Shown here: positions 33,761 through 43,786 of the stretch, piece by piece
Numbering within the stretch: the first letter of the stretch is position 1
How the letters are laid out: every line of letters starts with the position of its first letter
Source of the DNA: an uncultured Parabacteroides sp.
GTDB lineage: Bacteria; Bacteroidota; Bacteroidia; Bacteroidales; Tannerellaceae
Assembly (NCBI RefSeq): GCF_947855115.1
Contig: NZ_CANTZW010000030.1
Coordinates: 1-52,213, forward strand
Length of the DNA stretch: 52,213 nt
Direction: 5' to 3'
Position numbers and translations under genes: made by a program
Notes under the pieces: model-generated
The model's input: the letters and a program-made list of their open reading frames with translations, nothing else
The model's database searches: none
What the model was told of the DNA's origin: nothing

Positions 33761-36304
33761 TCACGAACAACTAAGGACCAACCCTTTATACTTTCCTCCA
33801 ATTCCAGAATGAGTTTTATTATCAACCAAATTAAATTGGATTTTAAATTCCATTTTGGCTGCAACAGCTTTTATACAACTAATAATGTTAAAATAAGAAT
33901 TATCTTTAACTTCAGTATTTAAAAAACTACTATTAGTACATGGAATAAAAAGGTATTCATTATCATTTAACATACTAATACTTCTTTCCCTATCAGTATA
34001 TGTATCAATTCTATCATCATTACCATATGGTGAAATCGCAAAAACTAATTTAGCTCCTTTTGCTATTAATGATAATAATGATTTTAGATCAGCAGAAAAT
34101 AAGTTTGACTTATTAGCAAAATAAACCATTAAAATATCACACATATCAATATCAAAACTACATAAGTTATATGGTAACCATAGTTTATCACTATCAGTTA
34201 ACCCTTGCTGAAGTAAAATATGGTATTGTTCTATAGCCCATTCTTTTAGTATTTGAGTTTCAACTTTTCCATCACGTTTAGCTGTTTCTGGTTTCGTAGA
34301 AACATATCCCATATAGAACCCCATTCCACTATTACAAGAAAAAGTTGATAATCCTCCTACAGTATGAATATCCATATATGAAGAATGTTGTTGATAAAGT
34401 GTATTTAATGCAGCCAGACCAACAATTTTTCCATTGTGATAAATATAACGTAATCGATTATAATTACTATTTATATAATTTACATACCTCTGATTTTCAT
34501 GATGGTTTGCATATGTTGCATCAATTAACCATTGACGTTTATCCAAGCTTTCAGAAACAATATTAACATGAACTTTGCCAAAAGAATGTCCTAGTTCTTT
34601 GTAATACACATCCACATCAAGTCCTGCAGTAATATTTGCCAAAACATCCTTAAAAGGCACGTTAAAATCTTTTACACCAGACATCCCTGAATGCACTTGT
34701 ACAATGTTTTTCCAGATTACCTCTTTAGGATTAAGGCATACTTTTATTATTGTGCTTACATTCATACTACTACCATTACATTGTGACACAATTGGACGTA
34801 AGCATAAACCATTAGGAAAACGTAATTTAATATTGCTATTTAATGATTCATTATATTTCCTAGTCTCAACAATAACTTCAGAGGCAATCATAAAAATAGA
34901 ATAAAAGCCTATTCCAAATTGACCTACAGATTTAAATCCAGAAGATGCCAAACCTGGATTTTCTTCTTTAGCTAAGTCTGAAGCCCAAAAGCTCTTTCCA
35001 AAATTCAATAAATAGTCTTTTATGGTTTGCATAGACATGCCGATACCATTATCTTTAACAATTAACCATTGATTATTATCTTTTTCTTCAATATAAACAT
35101 CAATACGACCTTCAAAGCCTTCTTCCAAATATTTTCTAGCAACAATGGCATCTCTTGCATTTTGTATTAGCTCACGTACAACATACTCTACTTTTTTTTC
35201 TTTCCCATATAATTTTTCCCCTCCGAGAGTCTTTATAACCCCTTCAATATTACTAATATGAATATTAGCATCACAAGGGAACCATCCACATGTCTTTACA
35301 TATCTACATAATTCTTCTCTTGATCCAGCACCACTTACCCGACGTGCCTGAAAAGGTATCGGAGACGGAAGATTATTTAAAACTTCATAGGATTGAATAA
35401 GCTCATTGTTAAGAACCATAACAGCATCGTAAACAACATTCCATGCTGCATAATCTGATTCTGAAAAAGCAATATTTGAAGCAATAATAACATTAGATTT
35501 ATTTGTTGTGTCAATATCTATTTGAGATAATTTATTTTGGGCTTCCCAATGATTCCGAGAAACTCCATTTATATCTAATAATTTTAAAAGATAGTCTGGC
35601 GCTCTACCTGAATCAATATGTCCCGCATCTGCACATCTCAAAAGACAAGCTAATCTCAATGGATTTATTCGCCAGTCTACAGGAAAACCTGCCAAAGCAG
35701 GGATTTGATTTCCTAACGTCTTGACTTTATCCATATTCCAATGATGACTTGCTGCAATATCACCTATAACTTGCCATAAATGTTTCCTTAATTCATCATC
35801 TTCTATAATGTAAAACGTGGATCCATTTTCTCTATCAAAAATCTGATTACATAAATCCTTTGCGTATTTAGCATGGAGATAACGAATAGTTCTAAAATCA
35901 GTTTCATATTCTTTTTCTTCATCAGTCATATCTGATTTAGAAATATAATCTGAATGAAAGTCTTTCCATTCAGTGGTAGAGCGCAATGAATCCTTACCCC
36001 CTACTGCTATATAAGACAATGCTGCATCATGTATAAGAAATGAACATCCTAAAATAAAGCCTTCCAAAGGATTTAATTGATAATCCTTTCCTGCAATTAT
36101 ACTTGCAACTTGCCAAAGACTATCAACATGAGTTATATCATGTATTGTTAATGAAGGAAAATCTATTCTAATTTTATTGAGTAGAAATGATGCATTATTA
36201 TGTGCTATTTCAAACGCATTAGTTAATCTTCCTCTTAATGCAATATGCCCGTATTTATCATTGAATGCTTCTTTCCAAAGTGTAGTATCTTTATAAGTCA
36301 TCAT
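33761..36304 (-). CDS. HD-domain plus Hsp90-like (GHKL) ATPase
   Basis: An 847-residue protein. The N-terminal about 250 residues form an HD-type phosphohydrolase-like domain (HDITHVD at 55-61, IHDAA at 91-95, later SHH and CADAGH). From about 370 it has an Hsp90-type ATPase: N-box ELIQNARDA (378-386), DNGIGM (418-423) and GQFGIGF (461-467). A middle domain and an about 150-residue C-terminal region follow. This HD-Hsp90 combination is seen in bacterial conflict loci. It is the last gene of the restriction operon, 31 bases after hsdR. A defence role is inferred from context. Confidence 0.82.
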   Translation of the reverse strand: MMTYKDTTLWKEAFNDKYGHIALRGRLTNAFEIAHNNASFLLNKIRIDFPSLTIHDITHVDSLWQVASIIAGKDYQLNPLEGFILGCSFLIHDAALSYIAVGGKDSLRSTTEWKDFHSDYISKSDMTDEEKEYETDFRTIRYLHAKYAKDLCNQIFDRENGSTFYIIEDDELRKHLWQVIGDIAASHHWNMDKVKTLGNQIPALAGFPVDWRINPLRLACLLRCADAGHIDSGRAPDYLLKLLDINGVSRNHWEAQNKLSQIDIDTTNKSNVIIASNIAFSESDYAAWNVVYDAVMVLNNELIQSYEVLNNLPSPIPFQARRVSGAGSREELCRYVKTCGWFPCDANIHISNIEGVIKTLGGEKLYGKEKKVEYVVRELIQNARDAIVARKYLEEGFEGRIDVYIEEKDNNQWLIVKDNGIGMSMQTIKDYLLNFGKSFWASDLAKEENPGLASSGFKSVGQFGIGFYSIFMIASEVIVETRKYNESLNSNIKLRFPNGLCLRPIVSQCNGSSMNVSTIIKVCLNPKEVIWKNIVQVHSGMSGVKDFNVPFKDVLANITAGLDVDVYYKELGHSFGKVHVNIVSESLDKRQWLIDATYANHHENQRYVNYINSNYNRLRYIYHNGKIVGLAALNTLYQQHSSYMDIHTVGGLSTFSCNSGMGFYMGYVSTKPETAKRDGKVETQILKEWAIEQYHILLQQGLTDSDKLWLPYNLCSFDIDMCDILMVYFANKSNLFSADLKSLLSLIAKGAKLVFAISPYGNDDRIDTYTDRERSISMLNDNEYLFIPCTNSSFLNTEVKDNSYFNIISCIKAVAAKMEFKIQFNLVDNKTHSGIGGKYKGLVLSCS

Positions 36305-36335
36305 AATTCATTTAATAAAAATTGATTTTGTATAT

Positions 36336-39300
36336 TCAGGCTACCCCACCATATCGTTGGCTGATATAATTAAACACAACGTCACGATAATAAGTAATGC
36401 TTTCATCTGAATAACTTTCAGGTAGTTCTTGCCATAGTAAATCCCTTATTGCAATAACAATAGAAGCTTTTGTCTCCTGTTTGTCAAACGGATGATCCAT
36501 TGTTTTAAACATAGACTTTATTTTACCCAATAAGTCTTTGGCTACATTTTTCAGCTTTCTAATATCTTCTTTTGACAAATCGTCTTTAAACAATACATCG
36601 TACAAAGAAAGCTGTTCATCATTTTCAAATCCCTCTCTGATGTAACGTTTTTCTTCTTCTGACAACTCTTCTGTAAGGTGTATCAAATCTTCAAAAGTCT
36701 TTTCAATGCTTGCCCTATTCTGTTCAGCATTATAGTTGTGAATGATTTCCTGATACTTCTCGTAGAAATTGATTCTGGAAGAATTAGCTGCCATCATCTG
36801 AACAATACGTTCCAGCAGTAATTCCTGGATATCCTTCATTATCAATTTCTTTTCTCTCTTTTTTGCAAACTCCCGCCTAAGTAAATCAAAGTCGATTTTA
36901 CTGATATCAAAACGACGGTTCGAAGCACTTTCCGCTACTATACTGTCAGCATCCAGTTCCAAATGCTCATCAACAATGGCATTAATCGCTACGCTTAGAT
37001 TAGTGATGTCAGCATGTTTGCGTTTTTTCTGCAGCTCTTTATAGATTGCCTCAAGTGCATCCTTGCTCTGTTTCATTTCCTGCGTGATATCATCACGATC
37101 GAGGAACTTCCATAATTTCAGCAAAATAGTGATGTATGTACAGTAGCTTTTACGTATTTCAATCGGTTCACATACAGCATCTGCCCCAGTTCTCAACAGC
37201 GACAGTTTTAAGAATGTATCGGCATCAATCAGTTCCTGCAGTTCAAAATCATGTTCTTTAAGAAAAGCTGTTGCCGCAAAAATTGTTTCTGTCACATGCT
37301 TAATCAGTTCCTGTTTATCAATTGTCGGATCATTACCATCGGCTCCACCTTCCGGACTGGCTGTATAGTCTGCCAATGCTTTACGAAGCGCCTTTACAAT
37401 TCCTATATAATCTATGATCAAGCCATTGTCTTTACCGTCAGCCACACGGTTTGCACGTGCAATAGTCTGCATCAGTGTATGAGCTTTCATTGGTTTGTCG
37501 ATATAAAGGCATGAAAGCGACTTGACATCAAATCCGGTCAGCCACATTGCACAGACAAATACCACACGTAATGGATTCTCGGTGTTTTTGAACTCTTTGT
37601 CAAGCTCGCGTTTTTCCATTTTTTCACGATGCGGCAAAATATCAAGTCTCCATTTCCGGAATGTCTGTATTTCGTTCTGCTCTTGTGAAACGACAACTGC
37701 CATTTCTGTTTGTTGCATCCAATCCAGTTTACGTTTCAACTCCTGTACTTCCTGCTGATACGTGGATTTGGATATTTGTTTTTCCAATGACTCTTTTTCT
37801 TTCTGCCAATATTCCTGTACATAGTTGTACATGCGTACGCAAGTCACCTTGTTGTAGCACACTACCATTGCTTTTCCCGAAGTCCACAAGTCACTGTAAT
37901 GACGCACAAAATCCTGCGCTACAATTCTGAGTCGTTTCGGTGCTGTAAGCAAATGTACCTCTTTAGCAAACTCACGTTCCAATTTTACCTGTTGCGAGGC
38001 ATCAATTTCGCCAGCCTGTTCCAAAACGGCAACAATTTCTTCATTGATTTCCGGATTCTTCAGTTCCTTCAAACGTTCGCCACGATTCTCGTAATATAAT
38101 GGCACTGTAGCCTTATCGTCAACAGCACGTTTGAAGTCGTATATACTGACATATCCACCAAAAGTTCTTGCAGTTATATTGTCATCACGCAGCAGAGGTG
38201 TGCCGGTGAATCCGATTCGGTTGGCTGTAGGCAGCAAATGCAGAAGATTTTCGGCGAATACTCCATTTTGCGTACGGTGCGCCTCATCACTGATTACAAT
38301 AATATCATGGTCAGGATAAATTGGTTCAGCATCAGGCTTGTTGAATTTCTGAATCAGGGAGAATATGAAAGAAGGATTACCTTTCAATTTCGTTATCAAG
38401 TCATCCCCGCTGCTTGCAATGAAACTTTTGGCTTTCACATTCCCAAGCACGCCACAATTTTCAAATGTATCACTGATTTGTTTGTTCAGTTCTTCTCGGT
38501 CAGTCAGGATTACGATAGTTGGCGAACCTGCAAATTTCCGTCTGATTTTACAAGCAAGAAACAGCATTGAATAACTTTTACCGCTTCCTTGTGTATGCCA
38601 GAAAACCCCTAATTTTCCGTTTACATATTCACGGTTTTTATACATCTCTACGGCCTGGTTCACTCCCAGATACTGATGGTTTCGCGCCATAATTTTCACC
38701 GTTTTTCCGTCGGAGTGGTCATACAAGATATAGTTTTCCAGCAAGTCAAGGAAATTTTCTTTTTTACAGATACCACGCAGCATAGTCGGAAGCTCTATGT
38801 TTCCATTATCCAATTCTGTAAGTCGTTTCCACTCATGGAAAAATTTCCATTTAGAATCAATGGTACCGACACGGGCTTCCAATCCGTTACTGAAAATGAT
38901 AAAGGCATTATGATAGAACAACTGCGGTATGGTGTCCAGATAGTCCCGGCAATTCTCATTAAAAGCATTCTCCTCTTCCACATTATGGTTCTTCAGCTCA
39001 ACAAACAGCAATGGTATGCCGTTTACAAATCCCACAATATCCGCTCTGCGCCTATATAGCGCACCGTAAACCCAAAGTTCCCTGACACATAGAAAGTCAT
39101 TATTGTCAGCATTTTCGAAATCTATGACTATAGCTTTTATTTCTTCCGATGTACCATCCGGTTTTATGCGTTTTACAGGTATGCCATCACGGATAAACTG
39201 ATATTTCTGCTCGTTTATCTGCATCAGAGTCTGACTGCTCATACGTTCCGTCATTCTTTCTATAGCTTCAGCAATCTGCTTGTCGTTTATCCACGGATTC

Positions 39301-39488
39301 AGCTTTTTCAAGGCAAGTCGGAATCGCTGTGTAAGCAATACTTCATGATAACTGTTACGACAAAGTGTACCGTTTTCTCCCAATACCTCTTTGTCGTATG
39401 CATAAACAGAAGTCCAGCCAAGTTCTGTTTCCATTAACCCGGCGGCACTTCGCTGTATGAGTCGGTCTTCGCTGTAGTCGGTTGACAT
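36336..39488 (-). CDS. hsdR: Type I restriction enzyme, R subunit
   Basis: A 1050-residue motor-nuclease subunit that translocates and cuts DNA when the HsdM/HsdS complex meets unmodified sites. The N-terminal nuclease core has the ELK of LLFVELKNH near 170; Walker A TQGSGKS lies near 298, the DEAH box SDEAHRTQ near 398, and helicase motifs (GFTGTPLL, QTIARANRV) follow. The C-terminal about 250 residues bind the methylase complex. Full length for the family and no frame break, so it is likely active. It is separated from hsdS by the ATPase/HNH pair. Confidence 0.96.
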   Translation of the reverse strand: MSTDYSEDRLIQRSAAGLMETELGWTSVYAYDKEVLGENGTLCRNSYHEVLLTQRFRLALKKLNPWINDKQIAEAIERMTERMSSQTLMQINEQKYQFIRDGIPVKRIKPDGTSEEIKAIVIDFENADNNDFLCVRELWVYGALYRRRADIVGFVNGIPLLFVELKNHNVEEENAFNENCRDYLDTIPQLFYHNAFIIFSNGLEARVGTIDSKWKFFHEWKRLTELDNGNIELPTMLRGICKKENFLDLLENYILYDHSDGKTVKIMARNHQYLGVNQAVEMYKNREYVNGKLGVFWHTQGSGKSYSMLFLACKIRRKFAGSPTIVILTDREELNKQISDTFENCGVLGNVKAKSFIASSGDDLITKLKGNPSFIFSLIQKFNKPDAEPIYPDHDIIVISDEAHRTQNGVFAENLLHLLPTANRIGFTGTPLLRDDNITARTFGGYVSIYDFKRAVDDKATVPLYYENRGERLKELKNPEINEEIVAVLEQAGEIDASQQVKLEREFAKEVHLLTAPKRLRIVAQDFVRHYSDLWTSGKAMVVCYNKVTCVRMYNYVQEYWQKEKESLEKQISKSTYQQEVQELKRKLDWMQQTEMAVVVSQEQNEIQTFRKWRLDILPHREKMEKRELDKEFKNTENPLRVVFVCAMWLTGFDVKSLSCLYIDKPMKAHTLMQTIARANRVADGKDNGLIIDYIGIVKALRKALADYTASPEGGADGNDPTIDKQELIKHVTETIFAATAFLKEHDFELQELIDADTFLKLSLLRTGADAVCEPIEIRKSYCTYITILLKLWKFLDRDDITQEMKQSKDALEAIYKELQKKRKHADITNLSVAINAIVDEHLELDADSIVAESASNRRFDISKIDFDLLRREFAKKREKKLIMKDIQELLLERIVQMMAANSSRINFYEKYQEIIHNYNAEQNRASIEKTFEDLIHLTEELSEEEKRYIREGFENDEQLSLYDVLFKDDLSKEDIRKLKNVAKDLLGKIKSMFKTMDHPFDKQETKASIVIAIRDLLWQELPESYSDESITYYRDVVFNYISQRYGGVA

Positions 39489-39507
39489 GATTTAATTCAA
39501 ATTAGTT

Positions 39508-40197
39508 TTAACCTAAAGTACGTAGTTTCTTTTGTAAATACCAAATAATAATCCCGCAATATGGATAATACTTTTCCTTTGTTCCTTCTTCATCTTTCAC
39601 TGAATGCTTTTCACTGTATTTCTTTAAAAACAGTTCCAGAGTTTTCTTATCCCAGCTTTTCCCTTTTCTACAAGTTGAATTGATTTTACAGATAACCTCG
39701 GTCAACATTGAAAGTCTATTCTTACACAGCAGTTTTGTATTCAGATTAAGAACATCATTCATCTCACCATTGTACACATCATTTGTTGAAGATATTTTTC
39801 CATTGGAACTGTATCTGACAGTTTCAATAAATTGTTTATCAATTGGACTAAACGAAATATCCTTCGATCCTTTTAATCTATCACAGTGATCTTGCGTTCC
39901 AATATGACCGGGACAACATGCCACCATATTCGTGTAATCCAGTTTTAAATCGTCATGCAGTTCTCTACTTTTGATATGTTCTATACGATGGTCCTCATTA
40001 GTATATACAAAGTTTACTCCGTCTTTTTTATATATTTTATCTTTCGTAGGTATCCTTCGCATACAATAGGCACATATATATCCCTGTTCTTTCAATAGTG
40101 ATTGGACTAATTCTGGAATAGCCTGATAATCTACTCCTGGAGTGTTCCTATACTCAGTCCACTCTTTCGGCTCTTTATTTTTTGTAATCAGAATCAT
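39508..40197 (-). CDS. HNH nuclease, PtuB-like
   Basis: A 229-residue HNH endonuclease similar to PtuB of Septu and the TIGR02646 group found with retrons. Zinc-binding CAYC (42-45), the EDHRIEHIKS core with His70/His74, Asn90 in DYTNMVACC and a second Cys cluster give a complete HNH arrangement. It follows the SMC-like ATPase by 8 bases, the standard partner order. Together they would cut nucleic acid on phage sensing. No reverse transcriptase is present, so this is Septu-like rather than a retron. Confidence 0.85.
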   Translation of the reverse strand: MILITKNKEPKEWTEYRNTPGVDYQAIPELVQSLLKEQGYICAYCMRRIPTKDKIYKKDGVNFVYTNEDHRIEHIKSRELHDDLKLDYTNMVACCPGHIGTQDHCDRLKGSKDISFSPIDKQFIETVRYSSNGKISSTNDVYNGEMNDVLNLNTKLLCKNRLSMLTEVICKINSTCRKGKSWDKKTLELFLKKYSEKHSVKDEEGTKEKYYPYCGIIIWYLQKKLRTLG

Positions 40198-40205
40198 AAG
40201 GCTTG

Positions 40206-41540
40206 TTATTCCATAAACGAGATTAATGCTTCCATTCTTGTTAATTCCGGGTCACCACTAGCAATATTCTGCTCTAACTCTTCCAACGATTTCCTCGCTG
40301 TTTGAATATCACCTTTATCTATTAATTCCAGTATGGATTTAATATCATTATTTACTTTCAAGTCTCGTGAAGGCTGTCCCATGTATGTTTCAATAATTGT
40401 TGAAGCATCCATTCCGTAGATATTCAATTCCTTATGCGTGTATTTCCCATCAATATATTCCAGTTTATACACAACATTGATGTCATTACCGTCTTCATCT
40501 GTTCTTGGTTCAACTGACGACATAACCAAAGGAGCATGCGTACTTATTATAAATTGAATTTTCGGGAAAGTATCTTGCAATGCTTTCAGCACACGGACTT
40601 GCAAAGCCGGATGCAGATGTTCATCAATCTCATCAATAATGACAGTGCCATGCGTATGTTTGTAGCACTGGGCGCCAAACATAGATTTATTGAGTAAAGC
40701 ACAACGGAAAGCAATATCCATAACGATATTCACCAAACGACGGTAACCGTCGGACAACAATGCGGATTCTGATTCGCGTCCGTCAACAAACTTGAAATAT
40801 ACCTTGCCTTCATTATGACGTATATCCATATCATTGATGATATTACACCCAGTTGAGCCTAATGCATCAATAATGGCATTTCTTACGGAATTAATTTCCT
40901 CCTCACCTTTTTGAGCCCCTTTTAATACAAGCAAACGTTTTATCCAACATTCAAACAATCCTCTACAATCATAACACTCAAAATATCCAAATGAAGGTTT
41001 GTGATTGTATTTGTTAAATTTATTCTTATCAAACTTACGCACTGAATGGATATCTTCCGTAGTAAAACAAGCATATACAGGCAATACGTTTACTTGTAGA
41101 ACACTTTTATCTTCTTGTAGTATATGAGAAGAATGATTACAAACAGTGGCATAATCTCTTAATGGCTTTAAACCTGTTGTAAGATTACGAGAATTCTTTT
41201 TAGACTTTTTTTCTATCTTCAGCTCTACATTTGGGTCTAAAGAATAATTGTTACCAGACTGTGTTTGTATAATGGGATAATCTTGTTCATTGGGATGAAA
41301 TATAATTTCAATGGGTAATTCTGCAACTCCCGTTTCACGGAAATCGTTGTCATCCGCACTTTTCCATACAGTGTTTTCATCGCTATAACCAGAGAAAAAA
41401 GCATTTACTACCAAGTTACAGGCGTGCAATAACGAAGTTTTACCAACAGAATTATCTCCTATCAGCAAATTTACTCCTCTCCGAAATTCCATATTTTTTT
41501 CTTCGTAGCATCGGAAATTTTTTATTGTTATATCTTGCAT
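40206..41540 (-). CDS. SMC/ABC-like ATPase, PtuA-like
   Basis: A 444-residue AAA_15/21-type ATPase. Walker A GDNSVGKTS is at 28-36, signature-like LLSDGYRR near 265-272, Walker B VIIDEIDEHLHP near 298-309, and a switch region FIISTHAPLV. No long coiled coil. It is encoded just upstream of an HNH nuclease, as in Septu (PtuAB), in which the ATPase controls the nuclease. The pair is inserted between hsdS and hsdR, in the same orientation and with short gaps. Confidence 0.86.
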   Translation of the reverse strand: MQDITIKNFRCYEEKNMEFRRGVNLLIGDNSVGKTSLLHACNLVVNAFFSGYSDENTVWKSADDNDFRETGVAELPIEIIFHPNEQDYPIIQTQSGNNYSLDPNVELKIEKKSKKNSRNLTTGLKPLRDYATVCNHSSHILQEDKSVLQVNVLPVYACFTTEDIHSVRKFDKNKFNKYNHKPSFGYFECYDCRGLFECWIKRLLVLKGAQKGEEEINSVRNAIIDALGSTGCNIINDMDIRHNEGKVYFKFVDGRESESALLSDGYRRLVNIVMDIAFRCALLNKSMFGAQCYKHTHGTVIIDEIDEHLHPALQVRVLKALQDTFPKIQFIISTHAPLVMSSVEPRTDEDGNDINVVYKLEYIDGKYTHKELNIYGMDASTIIETYMGQPSRDLKVNNDIKSILELIDKGDIQTARKSLEELEQNIASGDPELTRMEALISFME

Positions 41541-41559
41541 AATATTTCAATTTTAGATT

Positions 41560-42735
41560 TTATACTTCTATTTTTACACTCATCAGTTTGGGAAGCAAGC
41601 GGTCGCGGGCTTCGGTGAGTTTATGGATTTGTTTTTGTAACGAAGATATCAAATCAAAATAATATGATATCTTAGACTCAAAACTATCAAGAATATCGTT
41701 GTGTGGGCAGCACAGTGCTAATGCATTTATATCTTTAGGATATACATGTGGCTGAGCTGCTCCTTTTTGCAGGTTATCAATTGCAATTTTATTTGCAATA
41801 AGATAACAATAAACAAAATGAAAATAGTTCGTCATTGAGCAATCAATAAAAGAACAATCTGATGCCCAAATTTTTTCAAAATACATACGTGTATATCCTG
41901 CATTTGCACCTGATGCACTAATTGTTACGACACGATTTCTTGTATTTGATTTGTTGCAATAATATGCTGGTTCAATACCACCTGCAACAACAGGTATATT
42001 ACCTTCAATTATTTCTTTTTTTGTTATTGTTTTACCTCGCTTAAAACAAACAAGTTCTCCTAAACATATTTTCTCCCATCCTTCCGGCACCCCATCCACA
42101 AACTTAGTATTCTCATGCCCAGGGAAACGCAAATCAACAAACCATTCTTTATAAAGACGCTGTGCTGATTCTTCCAATAACTTAATCTGTTTTTGGTAGT
42201 TTTCTATTAAGGAATCGTAACGAGAAAGTATCTCAGCTATACGACGTTGATTAAATATTGGTAATAGTGGCATTGGGTATTCCTTAATAGAACTTATTGC
42301 TATTCGCATCTGGTTAGCAGCACCGCGACCTTTCATTTGGATATAATTCTTAAATAAATAATACTTAGAATAATATCCCAGAAATTTCTGATCTAAAATT
42401 TCATTATCTTTACTCCTTACACAAACAGCATTTTGATTTAAATAGAATCCCTCTACTAATGAATTAACAATAATAGTTCTCCCTGCTGCAGAGTTTTCAA
42501 GATTTGGATGAGATCCAACTGTTGCAATAATGAGGTCGTAAAGTTGTAGTCTATTTTGAATATATTTTTTTTCAAGAGCATATGGTAAATAACTAATGTT
42601 TGTAAGTTCAAATCCTGAAGGCTTACAATTAGTTACTTTTATAACAGGAATTCCATAAGATATATATTCTTTGTCACTCCATGCTCCTCCATTTATAAAG
42701 TGACATAATTCTCCAAGCTTTATCAAGTTACTCAT
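41560..42735 (-). CDS. hsdS: Type I restriction enzyme, specificity subunit
   Basis: A 391-residue subunit with two target-recognition domains, beginning IKLGELCHFINGG (about 5) and ICLGELVCFKRGK (about 225). Each is followed by a helical spacer (LIENYQKQIKLLEESAQRLYKEWF; DLISSLQKQIHKLTEARDRLLPK). The two half-sites recognised cannot be read from sequence. Its start overlaps the Fic gene by 8 bases. No second hsdS or inverted recombination site is visible here, so no evidence for shuffling. Confidence 0.94.
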   Translation of the reverse strand: MSNLIKLGELCHFINGGAWSDKEYISYGIPVIKVTNCKPSGFELTNISYLPYALEKKYIQNRLQLYDLIIATVGSHPNLENSAAGRTIIVNSLVEGFYLNQNAVCVRSKDNEILDQKFLGYYSKYYLFKNYIQMKGRGAANQMRIAISSIKEYPMPLLPIFNQRRIAEILSRYDSLIENYQKQIKLLEESAQRLYKEWFVDLRFPGHENTKFVDGVPEGWEKICLGELVCFKRGKTITKKEIIEGNIPVVAGGIEPAYYCNKSNTRNRVVTISASGANAGYTRMYFEKIWASDCSFIDCSMTNYFHFVYCYLIANKIAIDNLQKGAAQPHVYPKDINALALCCPHNDILDSFESKISYYFDLISSLQKQIHKLTEARDRLLPKLMSVKIEV

Positions 42736-43786
42736 ACCTTCCCTCCTTTCTATCCTTCAAACTTCCCACTTCCCAAGATCCGCTCTTATTACTACCCATA
42801 CGAACAATCATCCCGGCTTTTCTCAACTCACCCAAACGGCGTTTGATAGTTGCTTCCGATACGCCTAATAACGCTCCATATTCAGCATAATTCAGTTTAT
42901 TATTCTTTAGAATAGCCTGATACAAGCGTTCTGTTATCGGGTCAGACATATCATTTATCGGGTCAGATACAGGTTTTATCAGGTCAGCAGCCTGTGACTT
43001 CTTGTATGCTTCAATCTCTTTACTTATGTTTCGGATATGTTCGTCGAACATAAATTCATAGAAAGGAAGAAGCGTTTCCTGTTCGCGTGCATCAATAAGC
43101 GACTGGATATATTCTGCCTTATCATCCTTGACCACTTTCGAAGGAATCAGACCGAATTCATATTGCAAATGATTCATCACCAGCCTTGACATGCGTCCGT
43201 TTCCGTCTACCCAAGGATGAATGGTGACAAGCTGGTAATGAGCTTCAAAACTGAGCCTATATTTGGAGATTGCATCGTCTGTATTCAGCAGTTCCTTTCT
43301 CTGACTGTTTATATATCGACAAAACTCCTCCAATTTGGCAGGAAATTTCAGGAAATTCATATAGGAACTTCCTCCTACACCGGCTGTAACACCAAGCAAA
43401 CGCAACTCTCCCTTCGATGAGTCAAAACTACCGCTTGCTGTGTTATATTCTCCACCTGTGTTTTTCATCACCAAAGCAGACAAGCCTTTTAGCATATCGA
43501 CAGAAAAATCAGCATGCGCCTTGGCAAGCTTCATTGACTGTTCGTATGCCGCTTTCAAATCCAAATTCATCATCTGCTCCTGCAAACTGCGGCCTTTTGC
43601 CGTGATACCTTCATCGAAAAGCAACTGGTTTTCTATTTCAGTGACCGTGCTGCCTTCAATGGCTGTGGAATGGGTAATAAGGGAATACAGATAGAACTTG
43701 TTGTAGTCTATCTGCTCCGCAATACCCAATGCCTTATATTCATCCAGCAGGGAAAGCAGTGTTTCTGTCTTATAGTTCATGCTCAT
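42728..43786 (-). CDS. Fic-family protein with winged-helix tail
   Basis: A 352-residue Fic protein, an AMP- or nucleotide-transferase family. The active-site loop HPWVDGNGRMSR lies near 190-201 and the inhibitory motif STAIEG at 40-45 indicates N-terminal autoinhibition. The last about 80 residues form a winged helix (YAEYGALLGVSEATIKRRLGEL), suggesting DNA binding. It overlaps hsdM by 4 bases and hsdS by 8, so it is fully embedded in the restriction operon, a position known for such genes in Bacteroidetes. It may regulate the operon or modify a phage or host target. Confidence 0.9.
   Translation of the reverse strand: MSMNYKTETLLSLLDEYKALGIAEQIDYNKFYLYSLITHSTAIEGSTVTEIENQLLFDEGITAKGRSLQEQMMNLDLKAAYEQSMKLAKAHADFSVDMLKGLSALVMKNTGGEYNTASGSFDSSKGELRLLGVTAGVGGSSYMNFLKFPAKLEEFCRYINSQRKELLNTDDAISKYRLSFEAHYQLVTIHPWVDGNGRMSRLVMNHLQYEFGLIPSKVVKDDKAEYIQSLIDAREQETLLPFYEFMFDEHIRNISKEIEAYKKSQAADLIKPVSDPINDMSDPITERLYQAILKNNKLNYAEYGALLGVSEATIKRRLGELRKAGMIVRMGSNKSGSWEVGSLKDRKEGRYE

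Noticed and set aside
39508..41540. ATPase/HNH pair as part of a retron
   Set aside because: No reverse transcriptase gene or msr/msd-like region is present; Septu-like is the better call.
41560..42735. Phase-variable shuffling of hsdS
   Set aside because: Only one hsdS gene, no partial copies and no inverted recombination sites seen around it.
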